Positions 17,759 through 26,423 of a stretch of DNA of 64,000 nucleotides are shown one piece after another. The DNA is taken from positions 744,001 through 808,000 of the forward strand of contig NZ_SPQQ01000003.1 of the NCBI RefSeq assembly GCF_004766045.1, given 5' to 3'. The position numbers and the translations under genes were made by a program. The first letter of the stretch is position 1. Every line of letters begins with the position of its first letter. The notes below the pieces were generated by a model, which was not told where the DNA came from, made no database searches, and saw only the letters and a list, made by a program, of their open reading frames with translations. This DNA comes from Desulfosporosinus fructosivorans (lineage in GTDB: Bacteria > Bacillota > Desulfitobacteriia > Desulfitobacteriales > Desulfitobacteriaceae).

Positions 17759-17787
17759 TTGACAAAAAGAAATCTGTTGTATAATAT
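17759..17787 (+). promoter_or_regulatory. Promoter of the T-box/DAHP synthase unit
   Basis: TTGACA (17759-17764) is followed by TATAATAT (17780-17787). TATAAT gives a 15-base spacer and the overlapping TAATAT a 17-base spacer. The T-box leader begins about 25 bases downstream. Confidence 0.7.
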
Positions 17788-17811
17788 AGTAAATAATTAA
17801 ATAACATCTTT

Positions 17812-18090
17812 AAAAGCGAAGACGGAGAAAAGTAAGCTATTTATTGCCCTTCAGGGAGGAAGAGTCTAGACTGAAAACTCTTCTATGTGTAGTGATAGGT
17901 GAAGTTCCCTCCCGAGCTGCCGGCTGAACGATATCAAGTAGGCTAGGACGGTTCTTCCCCGTTAACAGGAAGGAGGTATCGGATGTCATTCCCGTACCTT
18001 TGTCGAGTGGCCTTTTTGGCCAAAAGTCGGGTGGTAACGCGAGATATAGCTTCTCGTCCCTTCAAGGGATGAGGAGCTTTTTATTTTTTG
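17812..18090 (+). promoter_or_regulatory. T-box leader with terminator, probably tRNA-Phe responsive
   Basis: The leader has a long Stem I region (about 17815-17925), a conserved linker with AGTAGGCT and CCGTTA, the T-box core GGGTGGTAACGCG (18029-18041) and a terminator (stem 18048-18079 followed by TTTTTATTTTTT). Uncharged tRNA pairing at the specifier and at the UGGU bulge (18032-18035) stabilises the antiterminator. UGGU calls for a tRNA with discriminator base A, which fits Phe or Tyr but not Trp. By alignment to the CCCGAGCTG that follows the specifier in related leaders, the specifier is likely TTC (17905-17907), meaning Phe. The T-box call is firm; the amino acid is an inference. Confidence 0.93.
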
Positions 18091-18139
18091 TTAGATCGAC
18101 TTAAGCACGGCAAATGCGAGTTTGATATGCTGTACTTTT

Positions 18140-18232
18140 TAGAGAGGGCCAAGTTTGGCCAAAATGGGTGGTAACGCGGAAGTCTACGGCTTTCGTCCCT
18201 TAGAGGGATGAGCCGTAGACTTTTTATTTTTA
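18140..18232 (+). promoter_or_regulatory. Second T-box antiterminator/terminator without Stem I
   Basis: The sequence repeats the first unit's final part: GGCCAAnnTTGGCCAAAA, then GGGTGGTAACGCGG (T-box bulge UGGU at 18169-18172), then a second terminator (18181-18200 with 18204-18221, followed by TTTTTATTTTT). Only about 55 bases separate it from the first terminator, far too few for a normal Stem I with a specifier loop. It therefore looks like a partial duplication placed in series, so two terminators must be passed before aroF is transcribed. Confidence 0.85.
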
Positions 18233-18255
18233 GGATTTGAAAGGGGTATGTTTTT

Positions 18256-19416
18256 ATGAAAGATTTGAGATTAGCAGGACTTAAAACTACGCGAAGCACT
18301 ATCGAGGTTAAAGGAGTAACTATTGGAGGAAAAGAAATTATCCTTATGGGTGGACCTTGTGCGGTAGAATCAAGTATTCAAATGAGTCAATCTGCCGCAA
18401 CAGTCAAACAAGCGGGCGGTAAGATTCTGCGTGGTGGGGTTTTCAAACCACGTACCTCACCCTATAGTTTCCAGGGTCTGGGACTAGAGGGGCTTAATTA
18501 TCTGGTTCAGGCCGCTAAAGACCAGGATCTGCTTTGTGTGACAGAGGTTATTGATGCAGCTAGTCTGGAGTTAGTGGTCGACAAAGTCGACATTATTCAA
18601 ATCGGTGCCCGGAATATGCAGAATTTTGAGCTTCTGAAATTAGCCGGTAAAAGTAAAACCCCAATTATCCTCAAAAGAGGGTTGTCGGCGACGATCGAGG
18701 AGTGGCTGTTGGCTGCTGAATATATTCTAGCGGCTGGTAATTCCCAAGTCATCCTTTGTGAACGGGGCATTCGCACGTTTGAACCTAGCACTAGAAACAC
18801 CTTAGATCTAAGCGCCGTTGGAGTGGCTAAAGAACTATCTCACCTGCCAGTTATTGTCGACCCGAGCCATGCGGCAGGCAGAAGAGACTTAATAGCCGCC
18901 TTATCTAAGGCAGCTATTGCAGCAGGTGCAGATGGATTATTAATTGAGACCCACCCTAACCCTGCCGAAGCGACCAGTGACGGACCTCAGTCTTTAACCC
19001 CAGAACAGTTTGTCCAATTAGCCGGGGAGTTAGGGGTAGTTGCAGAAGCGGTGAATAGAGTTTTTGCTTGCGGCGGGCAAAATGAGGACACCCTTGAATC
19101 CCTGCGTACTCAGATTGATCAAGTTGATCAAAGGATTCTCGAAAACTTAGCAGCCCGCATGGAAGTCGTTCGGAAGGTTGGGGATAAAAAACACCTAAAC
19201 CAAGTCAAAGATTCCAAAAGAGAAAAAGAAATCATTCAACGCTTAGTAAACCTTGCCACAGAACTCCAACTCCCGCCTGAATTAGTCAGAAAGATATATC
19301 CTTTGATTTTCGAGTCTGCGGTTCAGTCGCAGATTAAGAGTAAACTGGTACGAGACCCAGAACAAGAACTAGAGCTAGAGCTAGAGCTAGCGGTATATCC
19401 CATAGGCAGTAAATAA
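18256..19416 (+). CDS. aroF: DAHP synthase-chorismate mutase fusion
   Basis: The N-terminal 270 residues are a type I-beta (KDO8PS-like) 3-deoxy-7-phosphoheptulonate synthase: GGPCAVES (32-39), KPRTSPYSFQGLG and DPSHAAGRR. The C-terminal region (about 278-362) is an AroQ-type chorismate mutase (LRTQIDQVDQRILENL, DSKREKEII). The fusion catalyses the first step of the shikimate pathway and the branch to prephenate, and the mutase may act as the feedback sensor. Unlike the Bacillus enzyme the mutase is at the C-terminus. The tail ends in an acidic ELELELEL stretch encoded by a six-base repeat. Start ATG 18256 follows AAGGGG. Control is by the tandem T-box upstream. Confidence 0.93.
   Translation: MKDLRLAGLKTTRSTIEVKGVTIGGKEIILMGGPCAVESSIQMSQSAATVKQAGGKILRGGVFKPRTSPYSFQGLGLEGLNYLVQAAKDQDLLCVTEVIDAASLELVVDKVDIIQIGARNMQNFELLKLAGKSKTPIILKRGLSATIEEWLLAAEYILAAGNSQVILCERGIRTFEPSTRNTLDLSAVGVAKELSHLPVIVDPSHAAGRRDLIAALSKAAIAAGADGLLIETHPNPAEATSDGPQSLTPEQFVQLAGELGVVAEAVNRVFACGGQNEDTLESLRTQIDQVDQRILENLAARMEVVRKVGDKKHLNQVKDSKREKEIIQRLVNLATELQLPPELVRKIYPLIFESAVQSQIKSKLVRDPEQELELELELAVYPIGSK
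19369..19390. repeat. CTAGAG hexanucleotide microsatellite in aroF
   Basis: The unit CTAGAG is present in about 3.7 tandem copies at the 3' end of the gene. The period of six keeps the frame and encodes alternating Glu-Leu beyond the folded chorismate mutase domain, so copy number could change without destroying the enzyme. Confidence 0.85.
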
Positions 19417-19580
19417 ACTTTCGCTTTCGAAATAGGCGCTGTACACTCCTGAGACTCCCACTTTTTAAATATAGGTTATAGGTCCACACGTCTAGGTGGT
19501 GGAGTGATATCTGTGTTGAATGAAAGCTTGATATAAGCTTCGATAAACCTAACGAAATGGGAGTTACCTGGAAATAGAAA

Positions 19581-19624
19581 AAACTAATCTGCCCAAGGCT
19601 TGCCTTGGGCAGATTAGTTTTCTA
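19581..19624 (+). terminator. Terminator after aroF
   Basis: A perfect 19-bp stem (19581-19599 with 19602-19620) ends in TTTTCT. The upstream part of the gap (19417-19580) contains CTCCCA and TGGGAG words about 100 bases apart that could pair, but no gene or known riboswitch was recognised there. Confidence 0.85.
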
Positions 19625-19767
19625 AAGTCCTAATTAGGTCGTATTGATTCCCAATATTGAATGCGATTCAAAATTTGATAAGCTCTACTTAAATGAGTGT
19701 AAATGAGTGTAGGTTCGTCTAAATGCTTAAGCTCATTCACCCGGCAATTGTTCTTTAGTTTTTATAG

Positions 19768-19827
19768 TTGACTTAAGGGAGTGATTGGAGTAAAATATGT
19801 TAGAATTCTTACTGTTAGATTTCTAAC
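19768..19827 (+). promoter_or_regulatory. marR-MATE promoter with probable MarR operator
   Basis: TTGACT (19768-19773), a 17-base spacer and TAAAAT (19791-19796) form a good promoter. Just downstream lies GTTAGATTTCTAAC (19814-19827), two perfect 6-base inverted arms, preceded by a further GTTAGAA at 19799. Placement over the transcript start suits autorepression by the MarR protein encoded next. Confidence 0.65.
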
Positions 19828-19848
19828 TACATAGGAGGGGGAGTGCAA

Positions 19849-20295
19849 TTGAATTATTATGAGACTAGGGAATTACATGATCTCCTATTCAGTTTCCTCG
19901 ATATGTTTCATGAAAAATTTCTGCATCACTTTCGTAAAAGAAATGAAAGTAAATCTGGAATGAAGAAAAACCATGTAAAAATTATTGTAATGATATATAG
20001 ATTCGAGGGCTTGACCTCCACAGACATTGCTAAAATGTTAGATATGGAAAAAGGTAGTGTTACTACATTAATTGATCAATTGACAGAATGTGGTTTTGTT
20101 GTGCGCTGCGATGTTGCCCACGATCGTCGCAAATCGCTGATATTGTTGACTGATTTAGGAAAAGCGCAAATGGAGTGTATTATTGAAAGTCACATTCAGA
20201 GTATGAACGAATTATTAGAGTGCATAGATTCCGACGAAATGAAGCAATTTGTAGACAGTTTAGGTAACGTCGTAAAATTCATGAACAAATTATAG
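19849..20295 (+). CDS. MarR-family transcriptional regulator
   Basis: The protein (about 148 residues) has the MarR winged-helix fold: helix-turn-helix around LTSTDIAKMLDMEKGSVTTLIDQL and the wing with DRRKSLILLTDLGKAQ. MarR proteins are cytoplasmic dimers that usually repress efflux genes until a toxic ligand binds. Start TTG at 19849 is 8 bases from GGAGGGG; a GTG at 19843 is also in frame but only 2 bases from it. It is followed 14 bases later by a MATE pump, the layout of mepR-mepA in Staphylococcus. An inverted repeat over the promoter is the probable operator. Confidence 0.9.
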   Translation: MNYYETRELHDLLFSFLDMFHEKFLHHFRKRNESKSGMKKNHVKIIVMIYRFEGLTSTDIAKMLDMEKGSVTTLIDQLTECGFVVRCDVAHDRRKSLILLTDLGKAQMECIIESHIQSMNELLECIDSDEMKQFVDSLGNVVKFMNKL

Positions 20296-20309
20296 AAGGT
20301 GGACTGGTT

Positions 20310-21743
20310 ATGAATAATGAATTAGGCATGGGAAAGCAAAAGATAGGAAGTTTACTTTGGACATTCTCCCTGCCAGCCATAGTTGGTATGCTGGTGAACG
20401 CACTTTATAACATTATTGATAGGATATTTGTAGGCCGTGGAGTCGGATCTCTTGCTATTGCGGCGACAACAGTGGCCTTTCCTATAATGCTAATTCTGAT
20501 GGCTTTTTCGATGCTCATAGGTATTGGAGCTACTGCTTTGATTTCGATACGACTAGGAGAAAGAAAAAAAGAGGAAGCGGAAAAGATCATCGGCAACGCA
20601 TTGACAATGTTGATCATCTTACCCCTAATTGTATCGGTCATCTACCTCTTTTTTTCAGATCCTATACTTGTTTTGTTTGGAGCCAGTCCGGAAGTCTTAC
20701 CTTATGCCAGGGATTTTACGCATATTATCATGTTGGGTTCTGTCTTAGGTTCACTCGGTATGGGCATGAACAACTTCATAAGAGCAGAAGGCAATCCCAA
20801 ATTGGCCATGATTACGCAACTGGCGGGCACGTTTGTCAACGTATTACTAAACTATATTTTTATCTTTAAAATGGGCTTTGGCATTAAAGGATCAGCTTTA
20901 GCAACAATCGCTGGTCAGATGGTTACGGCAATCTTGGTATTAAGCTATTTCTTTTCAGGACGAAGCCTAGTGAAAATTAGACTTCGAAATATGAAACCGC
21001 AGATGGCGATACTAACTAGTATAGTAGCTATAGGATTTGCTCCTTTTGCTATGCAACTTGCTAACAGCCTTCAAAATATGATACTCAACAAAAGCTTGTT
21101 CGCCTATGGAGGAGATATGGCTTTGTCAGCAGTAGGAATAATTATGAGTGTCTCAATGTTACTGTTGATGCCTGTAGTAGGCGTTAGTCAGGGAGCTCAA
21201 CCTATTATTGGCTATAATTATGGAGCGAAGCAATACATTCGAGTTAAAGAGACTTTGCAGAAGGCAGGGATTGCAGGTACTGGAATCTCAATAGTTGGGT
21301 TTATAGTAATCTATTTCTGGCCAACACAAATTGTGGGCCTGTTCAGTAACAACGATGTGGCGCTTACGAAAATGACGGCTGATGCTATGCTTGTCTATTT
21401 TGCGTTGTGCCCAGTAATTGGTTTTCAAATTATAGGTTCCAGTTACTTTCAAGCAGTGGGAAAAGCAATTCCATCTATTATACTCAGTCTTTCAAGACAA
21501 GTTTTACTGTTTATCCCTCTCTTGTTAATCTTGCCGAATTTCTGGGGAATCGACGGCATCTGGAGAACAGCTCCGATAGCAGATGGTTTAGCAGTTCTAT
21601 TAACCGCCATCCTGATTTATTTCGAAATGAAAAGTATCAATAAGAGGCAATATGAAATTGAAGGCAAGAAGAGTGATCAAATTGCCGAAGACCATTTTAC
21701 GGGCGCCGATGATGCACTGTTAGGCAAACCCAGTTCCAACTGA
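20310..21743 (+). CDS. MATE-family efflux transporter
   Basis: The 477-residue integral membrane protein has about 12 membrane segments and the MATE signatures (LPAIVGMLVNALYNIIDRIFVG near residues 18-40, and GVSQGAQPIIGYNYGA in the second half). It resembles the MepA/NorM branch, which exports cationic drugs in exchange for Na+ or H+. ATG at 20310 follows GAAGGTGG. It is in an operon with the MarR regulator that precedes it, so it is probably induced by its own substrates. The polar C-terminal tail of about 30 residues is ordinary for the family. Confidence 0.93.
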   Translation: MNNELGMGKQKIGSLLWTFSLPAIVGMLVNALYNIIDRIFVGRGVGSLAIAATTVAFPIMLILMAFSMLIGIGATALISIRLGERKKEEAEKIIGNALTMLIILPLIVSVIYLFFSDPILVLFGASPEVLPYARDFTHIIMLGSVLGSLGMGMNNFIRAEGNPKLAMITQLAGTFVNVLLNYIFIFKMGFGIKGSALATIAGQMVTAILVLSYFFSGRSLVKIRLRNMKPQMAILTSIVAIGFAPFAMQLANSLQNMILNKSLFAYGGDMALSAVGIIMSVSMLLLMPVVGVSQGAQPIIGYNYGAKQYIRVKETLQKAGIAGTGISIVGFIVIYFWPTQIVGLFSNNDVALTKMTADAMLVYFALCPVIGFQIIGSSYFQAVGKAIPSIILSLSRQVLLFIPLLLILPNFWGIDGIWRTAPIADGLAVLLTAILIYFEMKSINKRQYEIEGKKSDQIAEDHFTGADDALLGKPSSN

Positions 21744-21872
21744 GCCCTGGATTGGAAGATAAGCATCTGATTGAATACGAACCTGCAGACAGGAAGGTCT
21801 ACCAAAGAGCGAACTTAACAGAGAGATAAATAGAATTTCAAATAGTAAATTTTATTATGCGCATAATAAGAA

Positions 21873-21907
21873 GAGCCCTTCATTGTTTTTATAAACGTGA
21901 AGGGCTC
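21873..21907. terminator. Bidirectional terminator between MATE and cotJC-like gene
   Basis: A 10-bp GC-rich stem (21873-21882 with 21898-21907) with a T-rich loop lies between two convergent genes. It is flanked by A/T-rich sequence on both sides. Confidence 0.7.
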
Positions 21908-21930
21908 GCTGTTGTAATATTTCTAGATGG

Positions 21931-22482
21931 TTATAACTTTTGCAAACTCAGTTTGTATTCAACAATTAATTCATTAAATTGCTCGGCTGGTGCAGAGTGC
22001 TGAATGAGTGCCTGAGCTTTTTGGAATAGATGTTTATGCACATCTTCTCTACTGCCTAAGAAACTGATCATTTTTTTAAGACCGGGGTCATTGGTCATCG
22101 TGAAATGTTGATTGTACAAAATTCGGGCTCGAACCTCCGCTTCGACGTCGGCTTGAAGCATCGCAATAGGGTCTAAGCTTTGATCGACATAACTCATATT
22201 CCAGGGTATTCCTTGCGAATTAACATAACAGAGTGGCGGACCACCTAGTTTGTTAATGGCGACTGCGATCATTTCCATGTGCCCCATCTCTTCGGCAGCA
22301 ATTAACCCCAAGAGATCACGAAGGTGGCGGTTACGCATATTGGAGCGATGATTTAGGTACTGGGACGCCGCTGAATATTCACTGTCTTTTCCACCATAGT
22401 GTTCAAGCAATACTTGGCCAAATACAGGGTCGCGGAGCTGAACGTGAACCGGATAGAATAGTGACTTGCTATAACCGAACAT
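21931..22482 (-). CDS. Manganese catalase-like spore coat protein (CotJC type)
   Basis: The 183-residue protein is a ferritin-like four-helix protein of the manganese catalase family at the short length of CotJC. Likely di-metal ligands are seen in YSAASQY, AAEEMGHMEM, DVEAEVRARILYNQH and REDVHKH. In Bacillus CotJC is a spore coat component; homologues can decompose peroxide. Here the gene stands alone, without cotJA or cotJB. Start ATG 22482 lies after GGAGGGC. A role in spore or oxidative-stress protection is inferred from the family. Confidence 0.88.
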   Translation of the reverse strand: MFGYSKSLFYPVHVQLRDPVFGQVLLEHYGGKDSEYSAASQYLNHRSNMRNRHLRDLLGLIAAEEMGHMEMIAVAINKLGGPPLCYVNSQGIPWNMSYVDQSLDPIAMLQADVEAEVRARILYNQHFTMTNDPGLKKMISFLGSREDVHKHLFQKAQALIQHSAPAEQFNELIVEYKLSLQKL

Positions 22483-22588
22483 GGCTAGCCCTCCTCATAA
22501 CTCTAGAATTCCTGAATTCATTATATGATGCAGGTAGTCTTTTGGTTATGGTTATTACCATGGAGTAGAACTAGCATTTCTAAAACAC

Positions 22589-23554
22589 TTAAAGACAACG
22601 AAAGCAGGCCACAAAATGGCCAGGTTTAATTTCTTGCAGCACGGGTCGCTTTGTCGTGCAGAGGTCCATACACTTAGGGCAGCGCGTGTGGAAGGCGCAC
22701 CCAGAGGGTGGGTTCGCTGGGCTGGGAATATCTCCTTTGAGAATAATGCGTTGAGGTTTCTCCCGCGGATTCAAATTAGGTGTTGAGGAAAGCAGAGCCT
22801 CTGTATAAGGGTGCATAGGGTTGCTGTAGAGTTCATTCTTAGGGGCAATTTCCGCAAGGCGACCTAAATACATGACTCCGACACGGTCACTCACATGTCG
22901 GACTACAGAAAGGTCGTGAGAAATAAACAAATAAGTTAGTTTGAATTGATCTTGAAGGTCTTTCATGAGATTTAGAATTTGGGACTGAATGGACACATCG
23001 AGTGCCGAGACGGGTTCATCGGCGACGACTAACTTAGGTTTAGTGATCAGGGCTCGACCGATTCCGACGCGTTGGCGTTGACCGCCGGAGAACTCATGGG
23101 GGTACGCGCCGGCATGATACTCGGTTAAGCCAACAATCTCCAAGAGTTCAATTACCCGTTTTTTTCGTTCGACCTTTGGTACGCCATGGATAATTAAGGG
23201 CTCTTCTAGGGTTGCTCCAATCGTTTTTCGAGGATTCAAGGAGGCATAAGGATCTTGGAAAACTATCTGGAGATCCTTCCGAGCTTCGCGAAGTTCTCGT
23301 CCTTTAAGCTGAGAAAGATTGATGTTTTGAAAGGTAATCTCACCTGCCGTGGGCTCAATTAGGCGGATAATGGAACGCCCAGTTGTTGATTTTCCACAAC
23401 CGGATTCACCGACGAGACCGAGGGTTTCTCCCTCCTCGATTGTGAAAGAGACATCATCTACAGCCTTAACCTGGCCAACCGTTCGACCTACAACTCCAGC
23501 GGCAGAGATGGGAAAGTATTTTTTCAAGCCTTTTACTTGCAGGAGTACGCTCAT
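22589..23554 (-). CDS. Dipeptide/oligopeptide ABC transporter ATPase, OppF/DppF type
   Basis: The 321-residue ATPase has Walker A GESGCGKS (49-56), signature [14 protein letters not shown], Walker B LVVADEP and the C-terminal oligopeptide-transporter extension with cysteines ([10 protein letters not shown]) typical of OppF/DppF. It overlaps the upstream OppD-type gene by four bases (ATGA), so the two are translated together. They form the ATPase pair of a peptide importer whose binding protein and permeases are in the divergent operon at 24844-28282. Confidence 0.93.
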   Translation of the reverse strand: MSVLLQVKGLKKYFPISAAGVVGRTVGQVKAVDDVSFTIEEGETLGLVGESGCGKSTTGRSIIRLIEPTAGEITFQNINLSQLKGRELREARKDLQIVFQDPYASLNPRKTIGATLEEPLIIHGVPKVERKKRVIELLEIVGLTEYHAGAYPHEFSGGQRQRVGIGRALITKPKLVVADEPVSALDVSIQSQILNLMKDLQDQFKLTYLFISHDLSVVRHVSDRVGVMYLGRLAEIAPKNELYSNPMHPYTEALLSSTPNLNPREKPQRIILKGDIPSPANPPSGCAFHTRCPKCMDLCTTKRPVLQEIKPGHFVACFRCL

Positions 23555-24564
23555 GAGAGATGCACCTCTTTTCGAGTGGGTTCAGCATGGAGCCAACAGC
23601 GGCTTTTTTGTCCTGCGGAGAGTTCGACAAACGGGGGGGCTTCGCATAAGCAGCGTTCAGCGGTATGGGGGCAACGAGAAGCAAAGCGACAACCTTGTTT
23701 AACTGTTCCGGGAAGGGGAACATTTCCCGGGATGGAATCGAGTCGCTCTAGGTCGACATTGGCCTTAGGCATTGATCGAAGTAGACCTTGCGTGTAGGGA
23801 TGGGAAGGATTTTCAAATAATGCATAGATATCTGCTTCTTCAACGACCTGGCCGGCGTACATCACATATACCCGGTCACACATCTCAGCCACGACGCCTA
23901 GGTCGTGAGTGATTAAAAGTATGGAAGTCTGCTGAGACTGGCGAAGTTCACGCATCAGATCAAGAATCTGTGCTTGGATGGTCACGTCAAGAGCTGTAGT
24001 CGGTTCGTCCGCAATGAGTAGCGAAGGGTCACAGGACATGGCCATGGCAATCATGACACGTTGTCGCATTCCTCCAGATAATTGATGGGGGTATTCCTCG
24101 AGAATTTTCTCCGGACGTGGAATATTGACCCTTTTTAACATAGTCAAGGCTTGCGCCTGAGCTTCTTGTTTATTATAGTTTCGATGAAGCATGATCATTT
24201 CGCATAATTGCCGGTTCACGGTGTAGACCGGATTTAGGGATGTCATGGGCTCCTGAAAGATCATGGCGATCTCATTCCCCCTGATTTCACGCATCTTGGC
24301 CTCCGATAAGGCAAGCAAACTTTGATCCTTAAACAGGATGTCCCCAGAAACAATTTTAGCACCGCGTCGAGGAAGTAGGCGCATCACGGATAGAGCGGTT
24401 ACCGTTTTACCGGAGCCAGATTCACCAACAATACCCACCGTTTCGCTAGGCTGAACTTTAATGTTCACGCCATCTACAGCGGGAATAATGTGGCCGTTTG
24501 AGATAAATTGGGTTTGTAAATTATTAATATCTAATAGGCTTGAGTAATTTGACACAAACAACAT
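23551..24564 (-). CDS. Dipeptide/oligopeptide ABC transporter ATPase, OppD/DppD type
   Basis: The 337-residue ATPase contains Walker A GESGSGKT, signature [15 protein letters not shown], Walker B LLIADEP and the OppD C-terminal region with cysteines ([14 protein letters not shown]). It powers peptide uptake with the OppF-type partner. The ATG at 24564 touches GGAAGGG with no spacing, so the in-frame GTG at 24555 (nine bases after that SD) is an equally good start and would give [11 protein letters not shown]. The gene is divergent from the binding-protein operon; the 279-base region between them (24565-24843) is AT-rich and shows no recognised operator. Confidence 0.92.
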   Translation of the reverse strand: MLFVSNYSSLLDINNLQTQFISNGHIIPAVDGVNIKVQPSETVGIVGESGSGKTVTALSVMRLLPRRGAKIVSGDILFKDQSLLALSEAKMREIRGNEIAMIFQEPMTSLNPVYTVNRQLCEMIMLHRNYNKQEAQAQALTMLKRVNIPRPEKILEEYPHQLSGGMRQRVMIAMAMSCDPSLLIADEPTTALDVTIQAQILDLMRELRQSQQTSILLITHDLGVVAEMCDRVYVMYAGQVVEEADIYALFENPSHPYTQGLLRSMPKANVDLERLDSIPGNVPLPGTVKQGCRFASRCPHTAERCLCEAPPFVELSAGQKSRCWLHAEPTRKEVHLS

Positions 24565-24843
24565 CCCTTCCGATCTTTCTGGGTAAATCGAGGGTATTTA
24601 TTCCTTCGTTTATGGAAATATATTATTGCTCTTTATAATAATTGATGGTAACCTATTATACAACACCTAAGTTTAAATTTTAAATTATGAAATCAGAGTT
24701 TTGTGAAACAAATCATGTGAAAATTTGTATAAGGGGGCGAGAAAAAGGAAAGAAGATTAGCTACTTCAATTTAGATCTTGATAGTTTTAAAAGTGATTGA
24801 AAATCAAATTCCACTACATAGCAACAGAGAGGATGAGTTAGAC

Positions 24844-26397
24844 ATGTTTAAGAAGATTAAAGCACCCCTTGCAGCTGCCGTAGTTGGCTTGCTTCTGGTT
24901 GTAACGGGTTGCGGAACAGCAGCGAGTACCACTCCGACGACTAGTTCAAATGTAGCAGTTCCGAAAGATGGGGGAACATTAAATATTGCATTAAGCTCCG
25001 ATGCGCCAAAGCTTGACCCTGCGCTTTCCAGCTCTGTGTATGACCGTTATGTTTTCCAAAGTTTATTTGACAAATTAGTTGATATTGATAAAGACGGTAA
25101 GATCGTCCCGATGCTGGCGGAAAAAATTGATGTTTCGACGGATGGCTTAGTCTATACTTTCCATCTTCATAAAGGAGTTAAATTTACAGATGGCACAGAC
25201 TTTAATGCAGAAGCCGTGAAATTCAACTTTGACCGAAATATGGATAAATCCTCACCCCGGAAGGGCGAATTGGGTGAGGTGAAGGCTGTATCAGTGGTCG
25301 ATCCTGACACTGTCAAAGTCGAACTAAAACAGCCCTTTTCGCCATTTCTCTCAATTTTATCTGATCGTGCTGGCATGATGGTTTCTCCAACTGCCGTTAC
25401 GAAAGCAGGCCAAGACTTTCTTAATAATCCGGTCGGAACTGGCCCCTTCATATTTAAAGAACGTGTTAAAGGTAACTCAATAACACTCGTTAAAAACCCC
25501 AACTATTGGCAAAAAGGATTGCCCCATCTTGATTCGGTTGTGTATAAAATCATTACGGATGCTAATGTTGCGGCCATGAATCTGAAAAGCGGACAAGTGG
25601 ACATGACGGACTGGCGCTTTCCTACGAAGGAAATTCAAAACTTCAAAAGCGATCCTAACTTTATGCTGATTAATCAAGCTGGACAAGGTTATGTCGGATT
25701 CTATCTAAATGTCAGCCAACCTCCGTTTGATAATAAGTATCTGCGTCAAGCTGTTGATGTGTTAATCGACCGTGAAGCTTTGGTCAAACTTATCAAAAAT
25801 GGTGCGGCCACAGCCGGACATTCCCCGTTCGCGCCGGGTAACCTCGCCAATGGGGATAGCGATAAGACTTTTAGCCCGGATACCGCCAAAGCAAAAGATT
25901 TCTTAGTCAAAGCGGGTAAGCCAGATGGATTTACATTCACCTACAAAACATCAACCACTCCAGATAACCAACGAACTGCTGAAATGTTACAGAATATGTT
26001 AAAACCGGCTGGGATTACTATGAATATTGAAAAATTGGAATTTGGTACGCTTCTTGACCAATCGATCAAAGGAAACTTCGAAGCGTCTGCTGTTAGTTGG
26101 AGCGGACGCCCAGACCCAGATCAAAACATCTATGATGACGTTATAACTAACGGTTCTATGAACTATGGGAGGTATAGTAACCCACAAATCGATGGATTAA
26201 TGAAAGACGCTCGGATTGAACAAGATCCGGCTAAACGAAAAGTGATCTATGATCAAGCCATGACGATTTTGAACGAGGAACTGCCGTATATCTTCTTCTA
26301 TCATGAAAATAATGTTTTTGGCCTGTCCAAACATATTCAAGGCTTTGTCCCAATTTCTGATGGGTTGATCCGCACGGTATCTATATTTAAAAATTAA
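24844..26397 (+). CDS. Peptide-binding lipoprotein, SBP family 5
   Basis: From ATG 24844 the protein has 517 residues: a lipoprotein signal ending VVTGCG, then the family 5 binding-protein fold (GGTLNIALSSDAPKLDPA, PMLAEK, YTFHLHKGVKFTDGT, VGTGPFIFKE). Relatives bind di/oligopeptides, nickel chelates or glutathione; the sequence has some resemblance to the GsiB/DppA groups. The frame is open upstream to 24778, but the signal peptide and GAGAGG favour 24844. It heads an operon with two permeases and is divergent from the two ATPase genes. With a gamma-glutamyltransferase close by, gamma-glutamyl peptides are a possible substrate (inference). Confidence 0.92.
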   Translation: MFKKIKAPLAAAVVGLLLVVTGCGTAASTTPTTSSNVAVPKDGGTLNIALSSDAPKLDPALSSSVYDRYVFQSLFDKLVDIDKDGKIVPMLAEKIDVSTDGLVYTFHLHKGVKFTDGTDFNAEAVKFNFDRNMDKSSPRKGELGEVKAVSVVDPDTVKVELKQPFSPFLSILSDRAGMMVSPTAVTKAGQDFLNNPVGTGPFIFKERVKGNSITLVKNPNYWQKGLPHLDSVVYKIITDANVAAMNLKSGQVDMTDWRFPTKEIQNFKSDPNFMLINQAGQGYVGFYLNVSQPPFDNKYLRQAVDVLIDREALVKLIKNGAATAGHSPFAPGNLANGDSDKTFSPDTAKAKDFLVKAGKPDGFTFTYKTSTTPDNQRTAEMLQNMLKPAGITMNIEKLEFGTLLDQSIKGNFEASAVSWSGRPDPDQNIYDDVITNGSMNYGRYSNPQIDGLMKDARIEQDPAKRKVIYDQAMTILNEELPYIFFYHENNVFGLSKHIQGFVPISDGLIRTVSIFKN

Positions 26398-26423
26398 AAT
26401 TTAAGAATTAAGGAGCTATTGGT

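Noticed and set aside
23537..23797. Plus-strand frames over the OppD/OppF junction
   Set aside because: Antisense to conserved ATPase genes; amino-acid composition is not protein-like.
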